Below the pieces are notes generated by a model that saw only the letters and a program-made list of their open reading frames with translations, was not told the origin of the DNA and searched no databases. From NCBI GenBank assembly GCA_965230245.1, contig OZ246000.1, positions 1,736,001 to 1,800,000 of the forward strand: a DNA stretch of 64,000 nt. Reading direction: 5' to 3'. The translations under genes and the position numbers were made by a program. This stretch comes from JAGNKE01 sp965230245. Lineage in GTDB: Bacteria; Pseudomonadota; Alphaproteobacteria; Micavibrionales; Micavibrionaceae. How positions within the stretch are numbered: the stretch's first letter is position 1; each line of letters begins with the position of its first letter. Shown here piece by piece: positions 52,101 to 60,854 of the stretch.

Positions 52101-52920
52101 ATTGCAAGAAGAAAAGGGCGCAAAGCGCAGAAAAATAGGCCAGATAATAAATATAAATAGAATCGCGGGTCATATACAGAAATGTTGTAAAGACTGCCAT
52201 AACGATCATGAAAAATAGTCCAGCTAGAATATCGGGAAGATCACCCTTCAAAAGCGTTTGGATAAATTGCTCCTGTTTCAAAACTTTCGGGGAGATCGCA
52301 AACGGCATTTTATGTGCGGGTTCGATGTATATTGTGAAAAAATGCTCAGTATTTGGCTTCAATTCCAAAGGGATAGCGGAACCTAAAAACACATTTTCTG
52401 GATAATAAGCCTCACTTGCACTAATGCCCTGCATTTGCAAATCGGCAGACTTCGTTAAAAGCCGGTTTTGTGTGGTATCGACAATCAGAATATTTTTGGC
52501 AAACCCTGCGCGCCCGCTAACAATGTTTCCAAAATCAAGGATCCAGTTGGTTTTATTACTGTTATTTTGAATCGCAAATGTCAGCCAGAATGCTTCGGAA
52601 TTCATCGGGACACTAAAAAAACTATTCTCTTGCTTCTCACCAAATAGTTTTTGTCGATAGCGGCTCAACAATGTCGCAGGGCTGAGTTTTTTATCGGGAT
52701 CAGGCGTGAGATAGATATTAGGGGCAAGAAATACCGCATCTGTTTGTTCGGTAATCTCAACGCTTTTATTACTGGAACTTTCCGGCGCAGAAGACGCGGC
52801 CACAGCATAAAACGGGAAAAATAGTGCATACAAAAGTACCGCCGTCACAATCACGGCTAGTCTTGCCGGAGAGGTAACGGAAAGCCGGAATACGCTGTAG
52901 TCGCTGTTAGTGTAAGACAT
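49195..52920 (-). CDS. Hybrid histidine kinase, 7TM-DISM sensor with REC and Hpt domains
   Basis: A 1241-residue sensor. A signal peptide (to about 42) precedes a 7TMR-DISMED2 extracellular domain (about 50-220, VFLAPNIYLTPDPDKKLSP and FWLTFAIQNNSNKTNWILDFG), then seven membrane helices (about 230-430), a coiled coil, HisKA with His512 in VVSHEIRTPMTG, an ATPase domain (NDTGIGISDEAK, GGTGLGLAIS), a receiver with Asp807 in FMDIQMDGMDG, a 230-residue acidic, low-complexity linker, and a C-terminal Hpt with His1183 in AKAHELKGMAGNFG. A complete phosphorelay within one chain. The ligand of DISM sensors is often a carbohydrate-like or unknown molecule. No cognate output regulator is adjacent. Confidence 0.94.
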   Translation of the reverse strand: MSYTNSDYSVFRLSVTSPARLAVIVTAVLLYALFFPFYAVAASSAPESSSNKSVEITEQTDAVFLAPNIYLTPDPDKKLSPATLLSRYRQKLFGEKQENSFFSVPMNSEAFWLTFAIQNNSNKTNWILDFGNIVSGRAGFAKNILIVDTTQNRLLTKSADLQMQGISASEAYYPENVFLGSAIPLELKPNTEHFFTIYIEPAHKMPFAISPKVLKQEQFIQTLLKGDLPDILAGLFFMIVMAVFTTFLYMTRDSIYIYYLAYFSALCALFFLQYQQFASNEFISDKTIISLLTVSALAALFSVRRHLNIENSDHPIENKVIFVVGGALVLSTVFLLFPGSDIAGLWAYVVSFCFTYVCMMVVCLVMGQEHKDISWFISGAWLIAFAAHAAVFVSVGGLIKLDNSILHLYWLSLLPQAFLLVFSSLRSVKLVEEKRRQKALLQRHHAQSLARLEKSKEAADQARLLRVIERERELMSELREREIQRAEEMRHAKEVADKANQAKSAFLAVVSHEIRTPMTGILGMVQLLRDTSMNKQQSDYVDTISKSGETMMTLLNDILDFEKIERGSMDIENVPFELHRLCADVVTLMSGHAAQKDLHLKLDIDEDVPREVMGDPTRLRQVLLNLVNNGLKFTKEGGVTIKIESRDYEDTDTANIRALVKFSVNDTGIGISDEAKNKLFTPFTQAETSTSREYGGTGLGLAISDRLIEGMGGKIQVDSEVGEGSSFYFELSMAYADGASEKMKAPQDSSVGVVKAMRILVVEDNEMNRKVLEGLLSKNGHEVMLAANGLEAIRVCEEERPDLVFMDIQMDGMDGLQAARQIRDNPAAAVAQVPIIALTGNVMMEDIERFYAVGMNGFLAKPIDQLALNETIANAAMGRFDNPLPEQDITPETAPSYLEETDAKPSDAEESSSVQANKDISFESLTSMQTGLEFDDRNVFVSETKTSPPVNRRDDVQVGIDNETMSSVEQFQAKLKQQNEEDAKKEPDNYGDELKEKTKETASVSKKRASDIKRTETDELTEIQKYLMEKSGQSHSSVNPASLELSEQETADPAADPEPNMSQDDNEDTPPIFTLPKDDETDAKSEGEEDEEQNTMSFEQEQDAQADPSSTETKNPVLGNGKDKIMSDNLLDKDTLAGLAETLGKDKFSELLTGFLEKSDEIIASIEDILEKQDVIALGAKAHELKGMAGNFGMAEVSRIAGDVEKKSKLSKESEAMNNARLLKAANEQTKAAFKDWLQDL

Positions 52921-53033
52921 TTCCCGATAAATAGTTGCCCTAGAAAACGGAAGGCACAGGCCTTCACAAGGACATTTTGACGGGAAAAGGTTAAGGTTTC
53001 ATTATGAATAGAGTACTGATATAAAACAAAATA

Positions 53034-53186
53034 TTATGAAAAATCAACAAAAACGAGAGCCAAAACAAGAAGGATCGCCGCAATACCATAACAAGCGTAT
53101 TTTGAGCCAATCATGAAGTTGTCCCAGAACTGTTGCGCTTTTTCCAGCTCTTTCTGGTCTGCTTCTACGGGTTGCTGGTCAGCCAT
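53034..53186 (-). CDS. aa3-type cytochrome c oxidase subunit IV
   Basis: A 50-residue protein: a polar N-terminus (MADQQPVEADQKELEKAQ), then FWDNFMIGSKYACYGIAAIL and one membrane helix ending VLALVFVDFS. This is the pattern of the small alphaproteobacterial oxidase subunit IV family (COX4_pro_2). It is usually encoded apart from the main cox operon, as here. A strong AGGAGA ribosome site precedes the ATG. Its own promoter lies in the gap before purN and could not be defined. Confidence 0.85.
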   Translation of the reverse strand: MADQQPVEADQKELEKAQQFWDNFMIGSKYACYGIAAILLVLALVFVDFS

Positions 53187-53266
53187 GTATCAATCTCCTA
53201 AAATCTCAAAACCAAAAATGTTCTATTAAAAATCTGAACAACGCTCAAGCCCTAATCTGAAAGCCT

Positions 53267-53866
53267 TCAAACAGTATCTTTGTCTTTCTTTATTTCGTCA
53301 ATAACCTTACAGATTGCCTCGGGCAAAGCGATATGCTCCTGCTCTAATACCCGCTCGGCAAGAGTTTCGGGGGTATCGCCAGCATTGATCGTGACGCGTT
53401 TTTGTAAAATAGGTGGCCCGCTGTCCATTTCTGGCACAACCCAGTGCACGGTACATCCCGCCTCATTCTTGCCGTCGGCAATCGCTCTTGCATGTGTATC
53501 AAGCCCTTTATAGTCGGGGAGCAGGGAAGGGTGAATATTAATCATGCGCCCCTGCCATTTCTGAACAAAAGACGGCGTCAGAATGCGCATGAACCCCGCC
53601 AGAACGACCAGATCAATGTCATATTTCCGGATTTCCGCATGAAGGGCATCCTCAAACGCCTCCCGCCCGTCATAATTCTTGTGATTGATAAACGCCGTCG
53701 GAATATTGGCGGCCTTGGCGCGCTCCAGCCCGTAAGCGTCCGCCTTGTTGGAAATCACAATGGCCACTTCGGCGGGGAAGTCCTGATACTGAGAAGCATC
53801 AAGAATAGCCTGTAAATTCGTGCCCCGCCCTGAAATCAGAACGGCCAGCTTTACGCGATCGCCCAT
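53267..53866 (-). CDS. purN: Phosphoribosylglycinamide formyltransferase (folate-dependent)
   Basis: A 199-residue enzyme. KLAVLISGRGTNLQAILDA is the N-terminal signature; the catalytic set is in GFMRILTPSFVQ, INIHPSLLPDYKGLDTHARAI and GCTVHWVVPEMDSGP, including the Asp of MDSGP. It formylates GAR with 10-formyl-THF. It overlaps the 3' end of purM by 16 bases, and the two form an operon. The window also has purT, so both formyl routes are present. Confidence 0.97.
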   Translation of the reverse strand: MGDRVKLAVLISGRGTNLQAILDASQYQDFPAEVAIVISNKADAYGLERAKAANIPTAFINHKNYDGREAFEDALHAEIRKYDIDLVVLAGFMRILTPSFVQKWQGRMINIHPSLLPDYKGLDTHARAIADGKNEAGCTVHWVVPEMDSGPPILQKRVTINAGDTPETLAERVLEQEHIALPEAICKVIDEIKKDKDTV

Positions 53867-54957
53867 GCCGTATCCATATTTTCGATGATGATATCCTCAA
53901 CATCGGCAGGTTTCTTAATCACGCGCCCGATCTCGGAGACGCTCTCACCCTGCGCGGCCAACTCGGTTTTCACATCTTCGGCCTTGTCTGCATCAACTAT
54001 GACAATCATCCCGATGCCGCAGTTCAGCGTACGCGCCAGATCGTCATTCTCAAGACCTGCTTGCTCTTTCAACCACTTAAAGACAGGGAGGAAGTCCCAC
54101 TTCGAAGCATCCAGCGTGACCGTCAGATCATCGGGCAAAACGCGCGGAATATTCTCTATCAGGCCGCCGCCCGTAATGTGTGCCAGCCCGTGAATAGCCG
54201 AACCGCCATCTGCGCCGTCAATCTTAAGCGCCGAGAGTAGGGGCTTAACGTAGATTCTCGTTGGAATAAGCAGCCCATCCGCGAGCGTCCTGATGTCTTC
54301 GCCTGCATTATAAGGAACAGGCGCATCATACCCGATGCCGGAATCCTTAACGATTTTACGAACCAAAGAATAGCCGTTGGAATGAACACCGCTGGACGCC
54401 AGCCCAAGAACAGCATCGCCGTCTTGAACGCGATCACCTGTCAGGATACGCCCGCGCTCGACCGCACCGACTGAAAAACCGGCCAAATCGTAATCGCCTT
54501 CGGAATAAAGACCCGGCATTTCCGCCGTTTCGCCGCCGATCAGCGCGCTTCCCGAAAGGGCACAGCCCTCGGCTACACCTGCAATCACGCTTGCCGCAAC
54601 TTTATTGGCCAGCTTGCCTGTCGCAAAATAATCAAGGAAAAACAACGGCTCCGCGCCCTGAACCACGAGATCGTTCACACACATGGCCACAAGATCGATA
54701 CCGATCGTATCATGCTTGTCACTATCGATAGCAATTTTGATCTTCGTGCCGACACCGTCCGTTGCCGATACCAGTACAGGGTCTTCATATCCCGCTGCCT
54801 TCGGGTCAAACAACGCGCCAAACCCGCCTATAGACGACATAACGCCCGTACGGAATGTCTTCTGAATATGCGGTTTGATATCCTCAACCAGGTCGGCTGC
54901 GGCATCAATATCAACGCCGGCATCCTTGTAAGCGCTCTGTTTCTTTTGTTCTTTCAT
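53851..54957 (-). CDS. purM: Phosphoribosylformylglycinamidine cyclo-ligase
   Basis: A 368-residue AIR synthetase. SIGGFGALFDPKA, SATDGVGTKIKIAIDSDKHDTIGIDLVAMCVNDLVVQGAEPLFFLDYFA and HITGGGLIENIPRVLP are signature segments of the PurM family. It closes the imidazole ring, making AIR from FGAM and ATP. First gene of the purM-purN operon, transcribed divergently from the DUF2066 gene. The start at 54957 has a GCAACATG context with a weak ribosome site. Confidence 0.97.
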   Translation of the reverse strand: MKEQKKQSAYKDAGVDIDAAADLVEDIKPHIQKTFRTGVMSSIGGFGALFDPKAAGYEDPVLVSATDGVGTKIKIAIDSDKHDTIGIDLVAMCVNDLVVQGAEPLFFLDYFATGKLANKVAASVIAGVAEGCALSGSALIGGETAEMPGLYSEGDYDLAGFSVGAVERGRILTGDRVQDGDAVLGLASSGVHSNGYSLVRKIVKDSGIGYDAPVPYNAGEDIRTLADGLLIPTRIYVKPLLSALKIDGADGGSAIHGLAHITGGGLIENIPRVLPDDLTVTLDASKWDFLPVFKWLKEQAGLENDDLARTLNCGIGMIVIVDADKAEDVKTELAAQGESVSEIGRVIKKPADVEDIIIENMDTAWAIA

Positions 54958-55029
54958 GTTGCCCTACACTGTATGATCGTTATAAAACAGATAACTGTAA
55001 TAATTAATTCATTTCGATTCAGGTTTGAT

Positions 55030-56325
55030 ATGGGCATATCCTATAAGGCAATAGACTTCAAGCAAACACTCTTCATGATGCTAATGGCAGTTGCATTTTT
55101 TATCGCCGTTCCGAACGCACAGGCTGAGAATCCGCTCTTCGTTGTAAAAGGTATCAAAGTAGATGAAACAGCCGAAAACGCAGTCGCAGCGCAGGATAAA
55201 GCCTTCCAGATTGCCCAGATCAAGGCCTTTAAAATTCTTGCACAACGTTTGATGGATAACGGAAAAATCCGCGAATATAAAACGCCTGATAACTTGACAA
55301 TCGCCGCACTCATCAATGACTTCGAGGTCACCAACGAGCAAATTTCGGGAACGCGCTATGTCGGAACCTACACGATCCGCTTCCGCGAAGACGCAACGAA
55401 GAAATACTTTTCCTTAAGCGGTAGCGACCTTCGTGCAGACTCGGCTCGCCAAACCCCTATAAAGCAGTCCATTCTGATTTTGCCGTTCTATCTGGACGGA
55501 AACAAGCTCACCATCTGGTCCGAAAACAACATCTGGATGCAGGCATGGGGCAGCAGGCAACTGGACTCACCCCGCGCATCTATCGAAGTGCCTATCGGCG
55601 AATTAATGGATGTGGCCGACCTCGGCGAAACGGAAGGGTTGAATTTCAACCCCGCCCGTCTGAAAAGCATCGAAACGCGCTACGGAACGGATGAGGCCGC
55701 CATCGTTGTGGCTGCACCGGATGACAGGCTGCGCTCGGTTTTAGCGGGTAATGAGCCCGCAAGAGGGGCATTGAGCCTGAGCCTCTACCGCACGGACCGA
55801 CAAAAAGCCGAGCTGGTGCTGCAACAATCCCTCGCACCGCTCTCCGGTGAAACCCGAGACCAGTTTTATGACCGCGCCGTTGATCTGATCTTCGAAAAAC
55901 TGCAGGGACGCTGGAAGCTCCAGACGCTTTCGGGCGGATCGGCCATCGTGAAGTCTTACAACGCCCGTGTGGCCTTCAACAGCATTTCCCAATGGGTCAA
56001 GATTCAGCAAGCACTGAACAACACGTCCGGCCTGAGCAGTCTTTCGATCCTTTCCATCAAGCCTCGCGAGGCCTTGGTCAAATTCGACTTCAGAGGAAAC
56101 GCCGTACGCTTAAGAGAAATGCTTGCACGCGGCAATCTGGGTTTAAGCGAACCGTACAACAACGCCCCGAGCCATCAGTTCAGCGGCCCGAAATCCAAAT
56201 GGCACGCGCAGGAACTTTATGACATCACGATGGAAACGGCACGCTCGGGCGGCTTCTATGTCGCACCTGAAAATACAGGCGGGCAGGGCGAGGTCAGCCG
56301 CGACCCGAACGTTCACACATTTTAA
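55030..56325 (+). CDS. DUF2066 periplasmic protein
   Basis: About 431 residues from the ATG at 55030, chosen because it opens a clear signal peptide (MGISYKAIDFKQTLFMMLM...NAQA, cleaved near residue 35); the open frame continues upstream to 54712 into the purM antisense, which I reject. The body holds the DUF2066 region starting VVKGIKVDETAENAVAAQDKAFQIAQIKAFKILAQRLMD. Such proteins sit next to purM-purN and PerM in alphaproteobacteria, with no known function. An AGG ribosome site is weak. Followed 78 bases later by the permease gene. Confidence 0.85.
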   Translation: MGISYKAIDFKQTLFMMLMAVAFFIAVPNAQAENPLFVVKGIKVDETAENAVAAQDKAFQIAQIKAFKILAQRLMDNGKIREYKTPDNLTIAALINDFEVTNEQISGTRYVGTYTIRFREDATKKYFSLSGSDLRADSARQTPIKQSILILPFYLDGNKLTIWSENNIWMQAWGSRQLDSPRASIEVPIGELMDVADLGETEGLNFNPARLKSIETRYGTDEAAIVVAAPDDRLRSVLAGNEPARGALSLSLYRTDRQKAELVLQQSLAPLSGETRDQFYDRAVDLIFEKLQGRWKLQTLSGGSAIVKSYNARVAFNSISQWVKIQQALNNTSGLSSLSILSIKPREALVKFDFRGNAVRLREMLARGNLGLSEPYNNAPSHQFSGPKSKWHAQELYDITMETARSGGFYVAPENTGGQGEVSRDPNVHTF

Positions 56326-56403
56326 ATGATGGTCTGGATAATGGCCGAACGGCTCAACTGCGTGTCCAAAACAAAACATTGACAGAAGTCTGATTAATAA
56401 CAC

Positions 56404-57627
56404 ATGGCTTACCAACCGCTTTCACCGCGAACACATATGATTTTCTGGACGGGCGCGACCATCGCGTTCATCGCTTTTATCGTGCTCTTTAAATCCGTCC
56501 TGTTTCCGTTTGTTCTGGGCATCGCTGTAGCCTACCTGCTAAACCCGCTGGTCAACAAACTCGGCAATATAGGTTTTTCCCGTGCGCCTGCCGCGTTAAT
56601 GATCCTGCTGGGCTTCGTCATCATCATCCTAACAATCACGCTCCTTCTGGCGCCTGTCATCGTCAGGGAAGTCACGGAACTGGCACAGAACATGCCGGGC
56701 TACGTCAAAAACGTCATCGAACAAATCAAACCATTGATCGAACGAGCGCAATCCTTGTTAGGCGTAACCGAAGATCAGGCAATAGAAAAAATCCTGCAGA
56801 ATGGAAGCGGCCCCGCCGTGAAAACGTTCAATGTGATTTACCAGAACCTCGTTGCGGGCGGCCAAGCCATAGTCGATGCCATGTCCGTTTTGGTCATCAC
56901 GCCCATTGTTGCCTATTTCATGATGAAGGATTGGCCCGCTGTTACCGCATGGGTGCATGACTTGATCCCGCGTCATGCCGAAAAAGACGCAACAAAGCTC
57001 CTGAAACAAATCGATGAGAAAATCGCAGGGTTTGTACGCGGGCAAATCAGTGTCGCCGTAATGCTCGGCGTAGCCTACGCGGTCACGCTTGCGATTGTGG
57101 GTTTGAAATACGGCGTGTTGATCGGTCTGGCCTCTGGGCTTCTCTCGGTCATCCCGATGGTCGGTTCTGCAGTCGGCCTGATTGTCAGTATTTCCGTGGC
57201 GTGGTTCCAGACCATGGACATCACCTTTGTTCTGATTGTTGGCGGTATTTTCCTCGCAGGGCAGGTCATAGAAGGCAATTTCCTTACCCCCAAACTGGTG
57301 GGCGACAGCGTAGGCCTGCACCCGCTATGGGTTTTCTTTGCCTTGGTCGCAGGCGGCAGTTTGCTGGGCATTCTCGGCATGTTCCTCTCCGTACCCGTCA
57401 CCGCTTCAATCGGTGTCATCACATCATTTCTTCTTCAAAAATATAAGGACAGCCAGTATTATACGGATATGAATCCGGCCGAATCTGCGCCTGAAGAAAA
57501 AACAACCGAAAAATCAAAGACTTCGGACAAAAAGACCAAGAAGCAGACGGCAAAAAAGACAACCAAAACATCTGCGCAGACAAAAAAGACTGCAAAGAAC
57601 AAAGAAGACAGTAACAACGCTGACTGA
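56404..57627 (+). CDS. AI-2E/PerM family transporter
   Basis: A 407-residue membrane protein with about eight helices: two pairs at the N-terminus (TGATIAFIAFIVLFKSVLFPF, PAALMILLGFVIIILTITLLL), a soluble helical part to 150, then MSVLVITPIVAYFMMKDWPAV and a C-terminal cluster with GLASGLLSVIPMVGSAVGLI and LHPLWVFFALVAGGSLLG, signature segments of the family. The last 50 residues are a Lys/Thr-rich tail. Some members export autoinducer-2, but others do not; I assign only the family. It is co-directional with hdaA nine bases away. Confidence 0.9.
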   Translation: MAYQPLSPRTHMIFWTGATIAFIAFIVLFKSVLFPFVLGIAVAYLLNPLVNKLGNIGFSRAPAALMILLGFVIIILTITLLLAPVIVREVTELAQNMPGYVKNVIEQIKPLIERAQSLLGVTEDQAIEKILQNGSGPAVKTFNVIYQNLVAGGQAIVDAMSVLVITPIVAYFMMKDWPAVTAWVHDLIPRHAEKDATKLLKQIDEKIAGFVRGQISVAVMLGVAYAVTLAIVGLKYGVLIGLASGLLSVIPMVGSAVGLIVSISVAWFQTMDITFVLIVGGIFLAGQVIEGNFLTPKLVGDSVGLHPLWVFFALVAGGSLLGILGMFLSVPVTASIGVITSFLLQKYKDSQYYTDMNPAESAPEEKTTEKSKTSDKKTKKQTAKKTTKTSAQTKKTAKNKEDSNNAD

Positions 57628-57635
57628 ACCGCCTC

Positions 57636-58361
57636 ATGAGTCCGATGACCAAAACCGACGCGTCAAACACAAAGACGAAGCAGCTTCCCCTTGATCTGGG
57701 GTTTAGAAGCGCTATGGGCCGTACTGACTTCCTGATCGGGGACAGCAACATGGATGCTGTGGGCTGGATTGACCGATGGCCGCAATGGGGTGCGCCGATG
57801 CTCTGCATTCAAGGCCCGCCTGCAAGCGGAAAAAGCCATCTTTGTTCCGTCTGGCAAAGACAGTCCAAAGCCGCATTCATCAATCCCGAAAATCTGGTCA
57901 AACTAAGTGCGCAGGAAATATTTGAATCCGGCATCGCTATCGCCATTGACGGGCTTGATCCGTGGCTGGGCGAGCGCGAAGCTGAAACAACGCTTTTCCA
58001 TCTCTACAATATGCTCCGTGAGGAACAGCGCACCATGCTGATCACGATGCGGATGGCTCCGTCATCTTCTGACTTTGCGATCCCTGATCTGGCATCCCGT
58101 TTCCGCGCCGCGCCTGTTGTAACCATACAGTCACCCGATGACGCACTGCTCAGCGCACTTCTCGTCAAACAATTCGCAGACCGACAGCTCAAAATTCCTG
58201 CCGAGGTCCTGACCTACATCGTGCCGCGTATGGATCGCTCCTTCGCCGCCGCACGCGAGTTAGTGCTTCTCGCCGACCGCATGGCGTTGGCGGAAAAAGG
58301 GAAGATTACAATCCCGTTAATGCGCCGCGTTCTGAACGAACTGCAAAGAACATCCCATTAA
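57636..58361 (+). CDS. hdaA: DnaA-related replication-control protein HdaA
   Basis: A 241-residue DnaA-like AAA+ protein without the DNA-binding domain IV. A clamp-binding motif QLPLDLGF lies near residue 16; the Walker A motif is GPPASGKSH; the sensor region includes SRFRAAPVV. Hda proteins bind the beta clamp and stimulate DnaA-ATP hydrolysis to prevent over-initiation. Context (purMN, DUF2066, PerM, HdaA) is conserved in alphaproteobacteria. Starts nine bases after the transporter. Confidence 0.9.
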   Translation: MSPMTKTDASNTKTKQLPLDLGFRSAMGRTDFLIGDSNMDAVGWIDRWPQWGAPMLCIQGPPASGKSHLCSVWQRQSKAAFINPENLVKLSAQEIFESGIAIAIDGLDPWLGEREAETTLFHLYNMLREEQRTMLITMRMAPSSSDFAIPDLASRFRAAPVVTIQSPDDALLSALLVKQFADRQLKIPAEVLTYIVPRMDRSFAAARELVLLADRMALAEKGKITIPLMRRVLNELQRTSH

Positions 58362-58382
58362 TCAAACAAAGGTTATATGGTT

Positions 58383-58949
58383 CTACGTCCAGCGTGCGGG
58401 CGTAGACGGCGCGTTGTAATCCAACGGATCGATCAAATCGACAATCTCGTTTTCGCCCGGCTGGATGTCTGCCCATGATGCGCCTGTATAGACAATCGTC
58501 GTCAAAGTGCCCGGATCGTATTTTTCCTTCAATCTTTGCACAAGCGATTGCCCGCCGGAACCGATCAGGACTTTTGCAAGCTGCGCCACGCTGGGGTTGT
58601 GCGCCACCAGAAGGATCTCCGAATGCGCATCATCAACCTTCTGGATTTCCGCAAGATAATCACCCGGACTGCCTGTGTAGAGGATGTCGGGGGATCTGAC
58701 TTCAGAAACCTTAATGCGTTCCTGTACGCCCTCCAGTGTCTGCTGAGTCCGCAGAGCAGGAGAGCAAAGTGCTAAACTCGGCGCATATTCTTTAACGCCC
58801 ATGGCCTTGCCCAAGGCGATAGCGTCTTCCTTGCCTCGCGGCGCAAGAGCGCGTTTTGCATCATCGGCATTCTCCGCCGGCATCGCAACGCAATGACGCA
58901 GGAGGTGTACAGTTTTATGTTGTCCTGATGGATTTTTCATGGAAATCAA
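58383..58949 (-). CDS. SixA-type phosphohistidine phosphatase
   Basis: About 188 residues of the histidine phosphatase superfamily. VHLLRHCVAMPAENADDAKRALAPRGKEDA holds the catalytic His (RHC in place of the usual RHG), LALCSPALRTQQTLE the conserved arginine, and LLVAHNPSVAQLAKVLIG the second histidine. SixA enzymes dephosphorylate Hpt-type phosphohistidines. Start is uncertain: a TTG at 58949 has AAGG eight bases upstream, while an ATG at 58940 has none in range. An Hpt domain is encoded in the hybrid kinase of this window, but a link is speculative. Confidence 0.85.
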   Translation of the reverse strand: MISMKNPSGQHKTVHLLRHCVAMPAENADDAKRALAPRGKEDAIALGKAMGVKEYAPSLALCSPALRTQQTLEGVQERIKVSEVRSPDILYTGSPGDYLAEIQKVDDAHSEILLVAHNPSVAQLAKVLIGSGGQSLVQRLKEKYDPGTLTTIVYTGASWADIQPGENEIVDLIDPLDYNAPSTPARWT

Positions 58950-58984
58950 AAAGTGACCTTAAAATAATGAACGCAATAAAATGT

Positions 58985-60145
58985 CTATAAATTCTCAATT
59001 TTGAACTTTTTAATTCTATCACCCTCAAGCCCGATCGCCAATTTCCCATGTTTCAAAGCAAGCGCATCATCCCCGAAAATTTCACGCCGCCAGCCTTTAA
59101 GCGCGGGAACTTCCGCATTATCATCCAGAGCAATTTCCTCCAGATCACTTGAAGAAGCAATGAGTTTGGCGGCAACTTCGTTTTCCGAACTCTGAACCTT
59201 GAGCAACATTTTGAGAATATCGATCGTCGCCGATGCGTTCGGCGGCAAATGTTTGCGCTTCTTGACTTTCGGCCAGTCATCCTTCGGCACTTTAAGCGCG
59301 GCCTTGATACAGCCCATCAATTGATCTCCGACCTTACCGTTCGCAAGGTCGCTTGAAATATTCCTGATCTTCGTAAGTTGTTTTTTATCTTTCGGAGCCT
59401 GAGAAGCCATGTCCGCCAGCGTATCATCGCGCATCACCCAGTTCTTTGGGATATCGCGCTTTTGCGCCTGTTTCTCGCGCCACGCGGCAAGCTCCCGCAA
59501 AATGACGAGCGAACGCCTGCTGGGCGATCTGATCTTGATCCTCTCCCATGCCTCATAAGGCTCGACGCGATAGGTTGCGGGGTCACGGAGGATTTCTTCT
59601 TCTTGCAATAGCCATGACAAACGTCCGCGTTTTTCCAACTCGGCGCGCAAATGCACATAAACATCACAAAGATGTGTCACGTCTCCAAGGGCGTAATTCA
59701 ACTGCTTCTCGCTCATCGGACGGTTCGTCCAGTCCATAAACTGCGAGCTTTTATCAATACGGTTGCCCGTAACACTGCGCACCAGATTATCGTACCCGAT
59801 AGAATCGCCATAACCGCAGACCATCGCCGCAATCTGCGTATCAAAAACGGGCGCAACCACTTTACCCGTCAAATTATAGAAAATTTCGAGATCCTGCCGC
59901 GCCGCATGAAAGACCTTCAGAACCTTCTCATTATCCAACAGGTCGAAAAGCGGAGAAAGATCGAGGTTATCGCATAGTGGGTCAATAGCATAAGCATTCT
60001 TGTCAGGGCCGCTGATCTGGATGAGGCAAAGTTTAGGATAATACGTTTTCTCCCGCATAAATTCCGTATCAACGGTAACAAAGGGAGCTTTTTGAAGGGT
60101 GACACATAGATCGGCCACATCTTTGGAGGTTGTCAGAACACTCAT
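58985..60145 (-). CDS. rnd: Ribonuclease D
   Basis: A 386-residue exonuclease. The DEDDy motifs appear in FVTVDTEFMREKTYY, LKVFHAARQDLEIFY and LNYALGDVTHLCDVYVHL, and an HRDC domain follows (RRSLVILRELAAWREKQAQKRDIPKNWVMRDDTL). It trims tRNA and other structured RNA 3' ends. Its gene is near aspS in many alphaproteobacteria, as here. Separate from its upstream neighbour by about 115 bases and a terminator. Confidence 0.96.
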   Translation of the reverse strand: MSVLTTSKDVADLCVTLQKAPFVTVDTEFMREKTYYPKLCLIQISGPDKNAYAIDPLCDNLDLSPLFDLLDNEKVLKVFHAARQDLEIFYNLTGKVVAPVFDTQIAAMVCGYGDSIGYDNLVRSVTGNRIDKSSQFMDWTNRPMSEKQLNYALGDVTHLCDVYVHLRAELEKRGRLSWLLQEEEILRDPATYRVEPYEAWERIKIRSPSRRSLVILRELAAWREKQAQKRDIPKNWVMRDDTLADMASQAPKDKKQLTKIRNISSDLANGKVGDQLMGCIKAALKVPKDDWPKVKKRKHLPPNASATIDILKMLLKVQSSENEVAAKLIASSSDLEEIALDDNAEVPALKGWRREIFGDDALALKHGKLAIGLEGDRIKKFKIENL

Positions 60146-60189
60146 AAATTATGAAACGCTTTTTTGTAATAATTGAGGAAGTATCATTA

Positions 60190-60213
60190 CAAAAACTGGA
60201 CAAACGCGTCCAG
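60190..60213 (-). terminator. Terminator between the helical-protein gene and rnd
   Basis: On the minus strand CTGGAC and GTCCAG pair around a six-base loop, followed by five T. It lies about 50 bases after the stop of the 60262-60642 gene. Short stem. Confidence 0.65.
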
Positions 60214-60261
60214 CAGTCTTTCAACTTTAAAAATATCTTTGAGGTAAACGTACGTCTAAGC

Positions 60262-60642
60262 TTAAGCTGCAAGCCCGCGCTTATAGATCATCTGTTCGCG
60301 GCTTCTAACCTTTGCAATGATCTTGTTCAGATAGCGAACATATTTCGGCATGATCCCTTTCTCCTCTTCGGAATAGTAGTCCAAAGAGCTTTCGATTTTA
60401 CCGACGATCTTTTCCATGATCCCGCAGGCCAGTTTCATCGTCTCGACATTTGAATTATCCAGTGAGTGAACACGCGATAACTCTGCTGATGCGGCTTCAA
60501 GGTTGCGGGAAAGGTCTTTTTGAACATCGGGCATGCCTTCGAAGAACGTCACGATATCCTCGCGCGCTTTCAATAACCTATACCCTAAGTCTTGAAACTC
60601 GTGTTTCGTTTGCAGGTCTTCGCTGCTCAATACTGTGCGCAT
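60262..60642 (-). CDS. Small helical protein of unknown function
   Basis: About 126 residues starting at the ATG at 60642, which has a GGAG ribosome site six bases upstream; an ATG four codons earlier lacks one. The sequence is nearly all helix, with an acidic N-terminal half (SEDLQTKHEFQDLGYRLLKAREDIVTFFEG) and a basic C-terminus (YVRYLNKIIAKVRSREQMIYKRG). No membrane segment. Family not recognised. It lies alone between rnd and the DUF1963 gene, with its own terminator. Confidence 0.65.
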   Translation of the reverse strand: MRTVLSSEDLQTKHEFQDLGYRLLKAREDIVTFFEGMPDVQKDLSRNLEAASAELSRVHSLDNSNVETMKLACGIMEKIVGKIESSLDYYSEEEKGIMPKYVRYLNKIIAKVRSREQMIYKRGLAA

Positions 60643-60854
60643 GGCACACTCCATAAAAAAATAAATTCAATCAAAATACGCTTAAATATACGTACAATGT
60701 ACCTGTTTCCTTCGGTTTTCGCAAATATAAGCAACAAAGTTACAAATTTATCTTGTGCTATGTAAAGAAAAACAATTTAAAAAAGATGGAAGGCAAAACC
60801 GCCAAAAAAATTGACTAATATTATCCGTACAAAAACTGAATCTGGAGAAGAATA

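Noticed and set aside
54712..55029. N-terminal extension of the DUF2066 frame
   Set aside because: Runs antisense through the purM start and would bury the signal peptide.
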